Below, piece by piece: positions 44,963 through 53,248 of a DNA stretch of 64,000 nt (position 1 is its first letter; each line of letters starts with the position of its first letter). Position numbers and translations under genes: made by a program. This DNA is from JAGWBJ01 sp964291465 (GTDB lineage: Bacteria; Chloroflexota; Dehalococcoidia; Lucifugimonadales; JAGWBF01). The DNA is taken from contig OZ219927.1 in NCBI GenBank assembly GCA_964291465.2, positions 1 through 64,000 on the forward strand, in the 5' to 3' direction. The notes under the pieces are model-generated. The model was not told where the DNA came from, ran no database searches, and worked only from the letters and a program-made list of their open reading frames with translations.

Positions 44963-45633
44963 AGGACACCCATACCGTCGGCGTGGTGCCCATGAAGCCC
45001 CTGGCGCAGGCCAAGAGCCGGCTGTCGGCCAACCTGGACGAGCAGCAGCGGGAGGCCCTGGGAGGGAACCTGCTCCGCCGTGTGCTGAGGGCCCTCATCG
45101 GCCCAGCCCCGGGCTTGGCGGAGCGGGGCGTGCTGGACGAGGTGTGGGTGGTGGGCGGCGACGAGCAGGTGGAGCGGATAGCCTCGGAAGAGCGGGCCCA
45201 GTGGCATCCCGACGAGTGGAGCGGCGTCAACGAGACCCTGGACGGAAGCTTCGAGCGCATCCTCGGCTCCGGCAACGCCGCCATGTTCGTGCCGGGGGAC
45301 CTCCCCTTCCTGAAGCCCAGGGACGTGCACGGTTTCGTGGCCGCGTCGGGCCACCTGAAGAACGTCACCCTGGCTCCTTCCAGGCAGGGGGGCGGCACCA
45401 ACGGCATCCTGCTGGTCCCGGGCCTGTCCCGCACCTTCAGGGCCCAGCTTGGCGCCGACAGCTTCAACCGCCATCTGACCCAGGCGTCCTCTACGGGCAT
45501 ATCGGTGGCCATCTACTACAGCATGGGCCTGGCGTTGGACCTGGACACCTTCGACGATCTGAGGGCCTACGAGTACATGGAGCCCGGCCTCATCGAGAGC
45601 CTGACGGACGGCATGTACAGGTTGGGGGGCTAG
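44959..45633 (+). CDS. cofC: 2-phospho-L-lactate guanylyltransferase (CofC)
   Basis: Activates phospholactate or phosphoenolpyruvate with GTP for CofD. 224 residues of nucleotidyltransferase fold: VVPMKPLAQAKSRLS at the N-terminus, MFVPGDLPFLKPRDV (metal-binding Asp), APSRQGGGTNGILL, and SGISVAIY-like STGISVAIYYSMGLALDLD near the end. GTG 44959 overlaps the cofD stop. cofE, which adds the glutamate tail, is not in the window. Confidence 0.9.
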   Translation: MKDTHTVGVVPMKPLAQAKSRLSANLDEQQREALGGNLLRRVLRALIGPAPGLAERGVLDEVWVVGGDEQVERIASEERAQWHPDEWSGVNETLDGSFERILGSGNAAMFVPGDLPFLKPRDVHGFVAASGHLKNVTLAPSRQGGGTNGILLVPGLSRTFRAQLGADSFNRHLTQASSTGISVAIYYSMGLALDLDTFDDLRAYEYMEPGLIESLTDGMYRLGG

Positions 45634-45702
45634 CGCAGGTTGATGGAAGAGGCCGACCCTTCGACGGTCTTGGACGGGGATCCTGAACAGAGTGAGGTTT
45701 CT

Positions 45703-46671
45703 ATGGCCGCGTCGGGAGTGAAGCTGGGCGTCCTCCTGCCCACCAGGGGTCTTCTCATGACGGGAGAGGCGCCGCGTAATGCGGACGGCATCCTCTCCAT
45801 GGCCGAGAGGGCCGAGGAGGCCGGTCTCGACTCGGTGTGGGTGGGGGACAGCCTCACCGCCAAGCCGAGACTGGAGCCGTTGACGACCCTGGCGGCGGTC
45901 GCGGCGCGGACCAGGCGGGTGCGCCTGGGCACCGCCGTGATGCTGGCCGCCCTGAGGCATCCGGTCCTGATGTCCCACGTGGTGGGTACGTTGGACCTGA
46001 TTGCCGGCGGGCGCACGGTGCTGGCCATAGGGGTCGGCGGGGCCTTCAACGATGCTCAGCAGCGGGAGTGGCGGGCGGCGGGGGTCGACGCATCCCGAAG
46101 GGCGGGCAGGTTGTCCGAGCTGGTCGAGATAACGAAGCGCCTGGGCGTTGGGGAGACGGTCTCCTTCGCGGGCCGGCACTTCGACTTGGACGAGGTCGGC
46201 ATGGAGCCCAGGCCGCCCCAGGAGGGCGGCGTTCCCGTCCTCCTGGCGTGTCATTGGCGGGCCGGGTCGGAGGCCCAGTTCCGCCGGGCCGCCAGGCTGG
46301 GGGACGGCTTCATCGGCATCTCCGACACGCCCGATGAGTACGCCATGGTGGCCGACAGGGTCCGGGCGTACCGGGCCGAGTATGGACGTGAGGCGGAGCC
46401 CATGGAGTCCGCCTTCTACATGACCGTGAACCTGGACCCCGACGAAGAGAGGGCCGCCCGGGAGGCCGACCGGTACCTGATGCTGTATTACGGGGCCAAT
46501 ATCTGGGGCGACCGGTGGGGTCCCTTCGGCGGGCCCGCCGAGAAGACCGTGGAGCGCATACGCCAGTATGTCGACGCCGGAGCGGGGACCATCATCGTCC
46601 GCTTCGCCTCCTTCGACCAGGAGCGCCAGATGGACACCTTCCTCGACGAGGTAGCTCCCGCCATTGGTTAG
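45703..46671 (+). CDS. LLM-class F420-dependent oxidoreductase
   Basis: 322-residue luciferase-like TIM barrel. SVWVGDSLTAKPRLEPLTTL, RVRLGTAVMLAALRHPV and LDLIAGGRTVLAIGVGG are the cofactor-contacting strands and loops of this class. The F420 genes directly upstream make F420 the likely cofactor rather than FMN. The substrate is unknown. ATG 45703 follows GAGGT with good spacing; the frame is open back to 45640 without a better start. Confidence 0.88.
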   Translation: MAASGVKLGVLLPTRGLLMTGEAPRNADGILSMAERAEEAGLDSVWVGDSLTAKPRLEPLTTLAAVAARTRRVRLGTAVMLAALRHPVLMSHVVGTLDLIAGGRTVLAIGVGGAFNDAQQREWRAAGVDASRRAGRLSELVEITKRLGVGETVSFAGRHFDLDEVGMEPRPPQEGGVPVLLACHWRAGSEAQFRRAARLGDGFIGISDTPDEYAMVADRVRAYRAEYGREAEPMESAFYMTVNLDPDEERAAREADRYLMLYYGANIWGDRWGPFGGPAEKTVERIRQYVDAGAGTIIVRFASFDQERQMDTFLDEVAPAIG

Positions 46672-47260
46672 CCCGCGGCAGGTCGTCCCGACTGCCCTGA
46701 GGACCGTGTGCATCTCCCTCGTCCTGGTCATGGCAGCCGGCTGGCGTCCGGCCAACGCCCAGGCAGACGCCCCCGAGGGATGCTCCGGCGTGTTCCAGGC
46801 CACCTCCCGGGGAGGAGGGGATGCCCCGGTGAGCGGGGGTGGATGCAATGCCTTCCAGGACCCCGGCGAGCGGGCCAGGACCACGGTATCCCGTGTCGTC
46901 GACGGAGACACCATCGTCGTCGAAGGGGGAGAGCGTGTCAGGTACGTGGGAATCGACGCCCCCGAGGTTGGGGAAGCCCCGGAGCCCTTCGGCGCCGAGG
47001 CCACCGAGCTGAACCGCCGCCTGGTGGAGGGCCGGTCCGTGCTCCTCGTGAAGGACACCTCGGACAGGGACCGGTTCGGCAGGCTGCTGCGCTACGTGTA
47101 TGCCGATGGTATACTGGTCAATGCCGAGATCGTGCGTGAGGGCCATGGCCGGGCGGTAGTTTTCCCGCCCGACGACGAGCATGCCCTGTGCTTCGCCGCG
47201 CTGGAAGAAGAGGCGAATCAGGCACGGAGGGGAATGTGGGCGGAGCCGCAGAGGCCGTAA
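46664..47260 (+). CDS. Secreted thermonuclease-like (SNase) protein
   Basis: 198 residues: a signal peptide (about 14-33; CISLVLVMAAGWRPANAQA), a low-complexity spacer with two cysteines, then an SNase domain (about 70-195). Catalytic residues can be placed: Arg in VRYVGIDAPE with the Glu, and Arg in DRDRFGRLLRYV. It probably degrades nucleic acid outside the cell. TTG 46664 overlaps the end of the LLM gene by 8 bp; GTG 46706 is an alternative start that still keeps the signal peptide. Confidence 0.85.
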   Translation: MVSPRQVVPTALRTVCISLVLVMAAGWRPANAQADAPEGCSGVFQATSRGGGDAPVSGGGCNAFQDPGERARTTVSRVVDGDTIVVEGGERVRYVGIDAPEVGEAPEPFGAEATELNRRLVEGRSVLLVKDTSDRDRFGRLLRYVYADGILVNAEIVREGHGRAVVFPPDDEHALCFAALEEEANQARRGMWAEPQRP

Positions 47261-47294
47261 CCATGCCGCGTCGTCGGACCACCGGAGGCGTCAA

Positions 47295-48074
47295 CTGTAC
47301 TCGATAGACCTGAAGGGGCGGTCGGCCCTCGTCTTCGGCGTCGCCAACGAGCGCAGCATCGCCTGGGCCATCGCCCGGGTGCTGGACGAGGCGGGCTGTC
47401 GTTTGGCCCTCGCCTACCAGAACCAGCGCCTTAAGGGCAGGGTCGAGAAGCTGGCCGTGGACCTCACTGACCCCGTGCTCCTGGAGTGTGACGTTACCGA
47501 CGACGACCGGATAGCCGAGGTCTTCGCCCGGGTGGAGGAGCGGTTCGATGGGCTGGACGTCTTGGTCCACAGTATCGCCTACGCCCTTCGGGACGACCTG
47601 GGCGGCGACTTCTCTAAGACGGGCCGCGAGGGCTTCCGGGTCGCCCTGGATGTCAGCGCCTACTCCCTGCTGCCTCTGGTCCGCGGCGCAGCGCCGTTGA
47701 TGGAGCGCCGGGGGGGAGGCAGCGTCGTGACCATGACCTTCCAGGCGTCGGAACGGGTCTTCCCCGGCTACAATATCATGGGCACCGCCAAGGCGGCACT
47801 GGAGAACGAGGTGCGGCAGCTTGCCGCCGAGTACGGGGGCAGGAACATCAGGGTGAACGCCATCTCGGCAGGACCCCTGGAGACCCTGGCAGCCCGGGGC
47901 ATACACGGGTTTCTGGACATGAAGAAGGTGCACGCCCAGCGGGCGCCCATGGAGCGGAATATCACCCACGAAGAGGTGGCCAAGACGGCCCTGTTCCTGT
48001 GCAGCGACCTGTCCAGCGGCGTGACGGGCTCGGTGATACCCGTGGACGCCGGCTACCACATCATGGCCGTATAG
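47295..48074 (+). CDS. fabI: Enoyl-ACP reductase FabI, apparent CTG start
   Basis: NADH-dependent last step of the fatty acid elongation cycle. 259 residues: YSIDLKGRSALVFGVANERS (cofactor loop), VHSIAYALR, the catalytic Y-x6-K in GYNIMGTAKAALE, and NAISAGPLETLAARGI. Homologues begin M-Y-S-I-D-L-K-G; here that position is CTG at 47295 with GGAGG 6 nt upstream, and no ATG, GTG or TTG lies in frame close by. It follows the nuclease gene by 34 bp. Confidence 0.9.
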   Translation: MYSIDLKGRSALVFGVANERSIAWAIARVLDEAGCRLALAYQNQRLKGRVEKLAVDLTDPVLLECDVTDDDRIAEVFARVEERFDGLDVLVHSIAYALRDDLGGDFSKTGREGFRVALDVSAYSLLPLVRGAAPLMERRGGGSVVTMTFQASERVFPGYNIMGTAKAALENEVRQLAAEYGGRNIRVNAISAGPLETLAARGIHGFLDMKKVHAQRAPMERNITHEEVAKTALFLCSDLSSGVTGSVIPVDAGYHIMAV

Positions 48075-48151
48075 CCGTCGCGGAGAGCGACATCCCTTCG
48101 GCACACTTCCCGCGGCGCCATCACCAGCCGTGCCCACGCGAGGACGACGCT

Positions 48152-49357
48152 ATGAGAAACCCTGATTCCACCATGACCAAGACCGATCGGAACCTTTGGA
48201 ACGCCATCGTCAGCGAGGCGATGGCCCACCTGAAGTACAGCGCCTACGCCCACAAGGCCCTGGAGGAAGGGTACCCCGAGGTGGCCCAGGTCTTCCAGGA
48301 GGTGGCCGGGGCGGAGACCATTCACGGGATGAACCACCTGCGGGTGTCGGGGGAGGTCCGTTCCAGCGTCGAGAACCTGAGGAACGTCGTCACCGGCGAG
48401 TCCAAGGAGATCAGCACCATGTATCCCCGCATGGTGAAGGACGCCCTGGACGACGGGCGCATGGACGCGGTGGACACCTTCACCCTGGCCATGGACCGGG
48501 AGCGGCACCACCTGGAGGTCTTCTCCAAGGCCCTGGCGGAGATGGAGGCCAGGCTGGCGCCGTCGACCGGGAAGGCGGCGACCGCTGACGGTGACGCCGA
48601 AACGGTGAGGCGTCCGGAGCCGCTGCAGTTCGTGGAGCCCGAAACATCCCCCACCTACGCGAGGGCCCGACAGGAAGTCGAGGGAGAGCGCTGGCGGGTA
48701 GCAGCCGCAGGGCGCATTCGCGAGGTCGTCTTCGGCGCCCAGGACGGCCTGGTGAGCACCGTGGCGCTGGTTACCGGCGTCGCCGTGGCCGGGGCAGACA
48801 ACCCCATCGTCCTGGTGGCCGGGCTGGCCGGCGCCCTGGCGGGTGTGATATCCATGGGCACAGGCGCGTACCTGGGTTCCCGCGCCGAGCAGGACGTGCA
48901 AAGGGCCGAGATAGAGAAGGAGGCGGCGGAGCTGGCCGAGCATCCCGCCGAGGAGCTGGCCGAGCTGGTGGTCCTGTACCAGCGGGAGGGGTTGAGCTTC
49001 GAGGAGGCCAAGGGGGTTGCCGAGCACATCGCCGCCGACAAGGACCTGTGGCTTACGACCATGGTGGAGAAGGAGCTGGGGCTGAGCTACGAAGAGACGG
49101 TGAACCCCGTCAAGGATGCGCTGACCATGGGCGCGGCGTTCATCGCCGGGGCGATAGTGCCGGTGCTGCCCTACTTCTTCACCGGGGGCAACGTGGCCAT
49201 AACGGCCTCCGTGGCAGCCACCCTGACAGGCCTCTTCATCCTCGGCATCGGGAAGGGGCGCATCGTCAGGCAGTCGCCGGTGCTGCAGGGCTTGGAGGTG
49301 CTGTCCATCGGGGCCGTGTCGGCCGGAGCCGGGTTCGGCCTTGGGCTCGTCGTCTGA
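48152..49357 (+). CDS. mbfA: Membrane-bound ferritin MbfA-type iron exporter (rubrerythrin + VIT1)
   Basis: 401 residues. The N-terminal rubrerythrin/ferritin-like four-helix domain (about 10-140) shows the diiron pattern: SEAMAHLKYSAYA, GAETIHGMNHL, MDRERHHLEVF. The C-terminal half (about 185-401) is a VIT1/CCC1 transporter with REVVFGAQDGLVSTVALVTG and about five helices. In rhizobia MbfA oxidises and exports iron to prevent overload. Here it faces an iron ABC importer and a DtxR-family regulator, which supports an iron role. GAGGACG precedes ATG 48152. Confidence 0.9.
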   Translation: MRNPDSTMTKTDRNLWNAIVSEAMAHLKYSAYAHKALEEGYPEVAQVFQEVAGAETIHGMNHLRVSGEVRSSVENLRNVVTGESKEISTMYPRMVKDALDDGRMDAVDTFTLAMDRERHHLEVFSKALAEMEARLAPSTGKAATADGDAETVRRPEPLQFVEPETSPTYARARQEVEGERWRVAAAGRIREVVFGAQDGLVSTVALVTGVAVAGADNPIVLVAGLAGALAGVISMGTGAYLGSRAEQDVQRAEIEKEAAELAEHPAEELAELVVLYQREGLSFEEAKGVAEHIAADKDLWLTTMVEKELGLSYEETVNPVKDALTMGAAFIAGAIVPVLPYFFTGGNVAITASVAATLTGLFILGIGKGRIVRQSPVLQGLEVLSIGAVSAGAGFGLGLVV

Positions 49358-49388
49358 AGTTAGTCCGGCCCGTGAGGCCGGCCGACGG

Positions 49389-50543
49389 CTATGGGGCAGG
49401 GATGGTGCGGGCGGTAAGGCCGGTCTCCCCGTCGTCGTCGTCCAGGAAGCACATCAACGACTGGTCGGGCTCCAGCCGCACGTCGACCGCCTCTCCGTCG
49501 TCGTAGTGGGCGGTGTGGTGCTGGAGGCTCCGGACCTGTGCGCCCGAGGGTAGCTCCACCGTATACAGGTAGTGGGTCCCGCGGAACACCCGCCCGACCA
49601 CCATGCCCAAGCCGTTGGGGTCGCGGCCCATGGCCACGTCGTCTGGCCGCACCCCCACATCCACCACCGCGCCCTCGCGCAGGCCCTTGGGCCCTTCGAG
49701 CAGGCCGATCTCGGTCTCGAGGCAGCCGCCCACCCTACGGGCCCTGAGGAAGTCGGCGGTGCCCAGGAAACGCGCCACGAACCTGGACCGGGGCCGGTGG
49801 AACATCTCCTCGGGGCTCCCCACCTGCTCCAGCGCTCCCGCGTTGAGGACGGCCACCCTGTCTCCCATGAACAGAGCCTCCTCCTGGTCGTGAGTGACGT
49901 ATATGGCGGAGACGCCGTTGGAGCGGAGAATGCTCCTGACCTCCACGCGAAGGCCCGCCCGCAGATGAGGGTCCAGGTTGCTGAAGGGCTCGTCCAGCAG
50001 CAGGGCCCGGGGTTCCGCCGCCAGGGACCGCGCCAGCGCTACCCGCTGCTGCTCCCCTCCCGAGAGCTCGTAGGGGTACCTGCCGCCCATCTCCGAGAGG
50101 CGGACCATGCTCAGCATGGCCATGGCCCGGTCCTCTCTGTCCCTCTTGGGGTGGTCCTTCAGCCCGAAGGCCACGTTCTCGTGGACTGTCATGTGGGGGA
50201 AGAGGGCGTAGTCCTGGAACACCATGCCCAGGCGCCGCTCCTCGGGAGGCACCCAGTGGCCGCCGCCCGATATCAGCCGGCCGCGGAGGGCAACGGTCCC
50301 GGCGTCGGGCGATTCGAACCCCGCCACCAGGCGGAGCAGGGTAGACTTGCCGCTGCCGCTGGGCCCCACCAAGGCGAGGACCTCCCCTTCCTCCAGCGTC
50401 AGGGTCACGTTCCGCAGGGCGCCGATCTCACCGAAAAACTTGCTCAGCCCGTCGCACCGGATTGGCGGATGGCCCACAGCCACCTCCCCACGGGCTCCGT
50501 CGGCGGTGTGTTCGGAGACAAGCCGAGTGTCAGCCACGGACAA
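49389..50543 (-). CDS. fbpC: Iron(III)-type ABC transporter ATPase (FbpC-like)
   Basis: 384 residues from TTG 50543. Walker A GPSGSGKS, Q-loop FQDYALFPHMTVHENVAF, signature LSGGEQQRVALARSLA, Walker B LLLDEPFSNLDPHL and His switch VTHDQEEAL, then a TOBE-like C-terminal domain (about 270-384). This is the CUT1/FbpC pattern used for ferric iron, thiamine or polyamines. GGGAG lies 7 nt before the TTG; GTG 50537 is an alternative. It overlaps the 3' end of the permease gene, so the two are coupled. Confidence 0.87.
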   Translation of the reverse strand: MSVADTRLVSEHTADGARGEVAVGHPPIRCDGLSKFFGEIGALRNVTLTLEEGEVLALVGPSGSGKSTLLRLVAGFESPDAGTVALRGRLISGGGHWVPPEERRLGMVFQDYALFPHMTVHENVAFGLKDHPKRDREDRAMAMLSMVRLSEMGGRYPYELSGGEQQRVALARSLAAEPRALLLDEPFSNLDPHLRAGLRVEVRSILRSNGVSAIYVTHDQEEALFMGDRVAVLNAGALEQVGSPEEMFHRPRSRFVARFLGTADFLRARRVGGCLETEIGLLEGPKGLREGAVVDVGVRPDDVAMGRDPNGLGMVVGRVFRGTHYLYTVELPSGAQVRSLQHHTAHYDDGEAVDVRLEPDQSLMCFLDDDDGETGLTARTIPAP

Positions 50544-52227
50544 AATCAATCTCCCGGTCCTGGGACCGGCTCGCCCTCCTGGCGTCCGCGGGGGGAGCCT
50601 GCGACCTGCGCTCCCGCAGGACCAGGATGGCAAGGGGCGCCGCGGACAGGGCCACCAGGACCAAGGCCGGCATGGCGGCCCTGGCGAAGAAAGACTCGGA
50701 GGCCGCGGACCATATGACGGTCGCCAGCGTATTGAACCCTATCGGACCCAGTATCAGCGTGGCTGGCAGCTCCTTCATGGTCAACAGGAATACCAGGGCC
50801 GCTCCCGCCACCAAGCCCGGCCTCACCAGGGGCAGGGTTACCTCAGCGATCACCTGTATGGGCCGGCGTCCCAGGCTGAGGGCCGCTTCCTCGACTCTGG
50901 GATTGACCTGCAACAGGGATGCCCTGACGCTGCCGACGGCGGGAGAGAGGAACAGCACGACGTAGGCGAACACCAGAAGGCCGAGGGTCTGGTACAGCGG
51001 GAGGGCGTACCGGATGGCGAAGAACACCAACGCCAGGGCCACGGCGATGCCGGGCAGGGCGAAGCCCACGTAGGTTATCCGCTCGCAGACGGAGGCGATG
51101 GGGCCGGGGTGGCGCACCGCCAGGACGGCGACGGCCAGCGCGGCGGCGACCGTCGCCACCGCGGCGATGGCTGATACGTAGAGGGAGTTCCAGGCGGCGG
51201 ACCACTCGAACGCCAGCGGCTCTCCCGACGACACGCCGTTCACTACCCAGTAGACCAGGACCGACAGGGGCAGGACCATCGAGAAGAGGATGACGACGGT
51301 GCACAGAGCGGTGGCTGGCCAACGCCAGCGTCCCAGGGAGGCCAGTCCCGGGGGCCGGGCGGCGCCGACACCGATGCGGTGGTACCGGGATCGTGCCCGG
51401 AAGCCCGCCTCCAACAGCAATATTCCCACGGCCACCGCCACCAGGACCAGCGAAAGGGCCGCCGCGATGGTCCGGTCGAAGGCCGACTCGTACTGGGTGT
51501 AGATGGCCCACGTGAAGGTCTCGTAGCGCAGCAGGGAGACGGCCCCGAAGTCGCTCAACGTGTAGAGGGCCACCAGCACCGCTCCGGCCAGGATGGATGG
51601 ACGCAGCAGGGGCATCGTGACCCGTCGGAAGGTGGCCCAGCTGCCCAGCCCGAGCCCCCGGGAGCTCTCCTCCAGCCCCGGGTCCAACCGCCACAGGGCT
51701 GCCCTGACGGTGATCAGTACGTATGGATAGCTCAGCAGTGTTAGGGTCAGCGCGGCCCCGGCAAGGCCGTAGATCTCCGGCAGGCGGGTCACGCCAAGGG
51801 GACCCTCCAGGAGCTGCTGGAGCATGCCCCTGGGCCCCAGCACGACGACCACCAGGAACCCGCCTATGTAGCTGGGGATCACCAGGGGAAGCATCAGGAC
51901 CACCGACCACATCCGGCGGAAGGGCAGGTCGGTACGGACGGTCAGCCAGGCCAGGGGCAGGGCGAGGGCGATCGACCCGGCCGTGACGCAGACGATCAGC
52001 AGTATGGACCGCAGGAGGATCTCGGCGGTGCGGGAGCGGAAGATGATGTCCCACGCCGCCTCGCCGTCGTCGACGGTCCGTACGGCAAGGTAGACGACGG
52101 GAAGGGCTACGGCCACGGTGATGGCCAGAGTGACCGTCCACAGGGCAGCGGGGATCCGGCCTGGCCGCCTACCGTTACCGGTCCGGGACAGGACCCCGCC
52201 GGCCAGCGACTTTGCGGCCCCAACCAT
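50530..52227 (-). CDS. fbpB: Iron(III)-type ABC transporter permease (FbpB-like, two fused halves)
   Basis: 565 residues with about twelve helices and two EAA loops: EESSRGLGLGSWATFRRVTMP in the first half and EEAALSLGRRPIQVIAEVTLP in the second, so one polypeptide forms the whole channel as in FbpB/AfuB. The Pro/Arg-rich C-terminal tail is cytoplasmic. No substrate-binding protein gene is next to it; it must be elsewhere or supplied by another system. Iron as substrate is inferred from mbfA and the DtxR-type gene on either side. Confidence 0.87.
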   Translation of the reverse strand: MVGAAKSLAGGVLSRTGNGRRPGRIPAALWTVTLAITVAVALPVVYLAVRTVDDGEAAWDIIFRSRTAEILLRSILLIVCVTAGSIALALPLAWLTVRTDLPFRRMWSVVLMLPLVIPSYIGGFLVVVVLGPRGMLQQLLEGPLGVTRLPEIYGLAGAALTLTLLSYPYVLITVRAALWRLDPGLEESSRGLGLGSWATFRRVTMPLLRPSILAGAVLVALYTLSDFGAVSLLRYETFTWAIYTQYESAFDRTIAAALSLVLVAVAVGILLLEAGFRARSRYHRIGVGAARPPGLASLGRWRWPATALCTVVILFSMVLPLSVLVYWVVNGVSSGEPLAFEWSAAWNSLYVSAIAAVATVAAALAVAVLAVRHPGPIASVCERITYVGFALPGIAVALALVFFAIRYALPLYQTLGLLVFAYVVLFLSPAVGSVRASLLQVNPRVEEAALSLGRRPIQVIAEVTLPLVRPGLVAGAALVFLLTMKELPATLILGPIGFNTLATVIWSAASESFFARAAMPALVLVALSAAPLAILVLRERRSQAPPADARRASRSQDREIDFVRG

Positions 52228-52245
52228 GATCGCGAGACGCCCCCC

Positions 52246-52263
52246 GGCCCTCTCAGCAGGGCC
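52246..52263 (-). promoter_or_regulatory. Small hairpin before the fbpB start
   Basis: GGCCCT and AGGGCC (6 bp) around a 6-nt loop, 18 nt upstream of ATG 52227. It may affect ribosome access. Low certainty. Confidence 0.3.
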
Positions 52264-52299
52264 AATATCCCTTCCGAGTCCGGCTGATGACCCGGCGGA

Positions 52300-52328
52300 C
52301 CGGTCCCCGGAATCTGTTCGGGGACCGG
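52300..52328 (-). promoter_or_regulatory. Strong hairpin in the fbpBC leader
   Basis: A perfect 10-bp stem (CCGGTCCCCG/CGGGGACCGG) with a 9-nt loop. It lies between the promoter at 52354-52382 and the fbpB start. There is no T-run after it, so it is unlikely to be an intrinsic terminator. Confidence 0.45.
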
Positions 52329-52353
52329 GTCTGGTCTTCGACTCAGAAGGGTC

Positions 52354-52382
52354 AGTGTATCCTAACGGATTTCATATGTCAA
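52354..52382 (-). promoter_or_regulatory. fbpBC promoter with an inverted-repeat operator in the spacer
   Basis: Minus strand: TTGACA (52382-52377), 17-bp spacer, TACACT (52359-52354). The spacer and -10 edge hold the inverted repeat ATCC-GTTA-GGAT (52370-52359), a natural site for the divergently transcribed DtxR-family regulator. It is not a close match to the classical DtxR box. Confidence 0.5.
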
Positions 52383-52466
52383 CACTAAAGACACGAATAT
52401 GTGCGCCCACTCCTCCGGCCCCGGAAGACGTTGCCTGGACGCGGGCGGTCTCCTGCCTTGTACGAG

Positions 52467-52496
52467 TTGTACGGCCGGTATGAGACCGGATATAAT
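52467..52496 (+). promoter_or_regulatory. Promoter of the DtxR-family gene
   Basis: TTGTAC (52467-52472), 18 bp, TATAAT (52491-52496). The spacer contains the inverted repeat CCGGT-atgag-ACCGG (52475-52489), and TTGTACG is repeated at 52458 and 52467. The pattern suggests autoregulation. Confidence 0.45.
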
Positions 52497-52568
52497 GGGT
52501 TCGATCCGTCCACCCGAAAGAACCGGGCGGCCGCTTGTGCAATACCATCAGGAAGGGCTAGTGCGCAT

Positions 52569-53243
52569 ATGTTGTTAGGGGAGCCGAAGCCGGAGATAAG
52601 CGTCGTCGTGGAGAACTATCTCCAGGCCATATACAAGCTGAAAGAGCGGGGCGAGCGGGTGTTTCCAACGCGGCTTGCCGAGGTCATGGACGTGTCGGTG
52701 GCTACCGTGGCGGGCACGTTGAAACGGCTTGGGAAGCAGGGGATGATCCAGGTTAGCGACAGTAAGGAGATACACTTCACCGACCGGGGGAACGAGGTGG
52801 GCGAGTCGGTCGTGAGACGCCACCGACTGGCCGAGTGCATGCTCACCCAGCTCCTGGGGGTCGAGTGGCCCCGGGCCCACATGGAGGCCCACCGGCTGGA
52901 GCATGCCATCTCTGAGTATGTGGAGACGAAGCTGGCCGCCTCCCTGGGATATCCCACCGTCAACCCTTTCGGCGCTCCCATACCCGGCTACAGCGATGGG
53001 ATCGACCCGCCGTCGGTGAAGCCGCTGAATGAGGCCAGCCAGGGGGATACCACCGTCGTGGAGCAGGTCCCCGAAGAGGACCTGCAGTTGCTGGAGTTCT
53101 TCGATGAGACCGGTGTGAGGCCGGGAGCAAGCGTGGAGGTGAGGGAGATCGCTCCCTACAAGGGCACGATCACCGTGGTGGTCGACGGCTCCGACGTGGT
53201 GCTGGGCACCGAGGTGGCGGCCATGGTCATGGTGCGCAGCTAG
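52569..53243 (+). CDS. DtxR/MntR-family metal-dependent repressor
   Basis: 224 residues. A winged helix-turn-helix (about 10-70; FPTRLAEVMDVSVATVAGTL) is followed by the metal-binding dimerisation domain and a C-terminal FeoA/SH3-like domain (about 155-224). The metal-site stretch reads AHMEAHRLEH: the Cys (DtxR, IdeR) or Glu (MntR) position is His, so metal choice cannot be assigned from it. Divergent from fbpBC and near mbfA, it probably controls iron (or manganese) traffic. ATG 52569 is used. Confidence 0.9.
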   Translation: MLLGEPKPEISVVVENYLQAIYKLKERGERVFPTRLAEVMDVSVATVAGTLKRLGKQGMIQVSDSKEIHFTDRGNEVGESVVRRHRLAECMLTQLLGVEWPRAHMEAHRLEHAISEYVETKLAASLGYPTVNPFGAPIPGYSDGIDPPSVKPLNEASQGDTTVVEQVPEEDLQLLEFFDETGVRPGASVEVREIAPYKGTITVVVDGSDVVLGTEVAAMVMVRS

Positions 53244-53248
53244 GCGGG

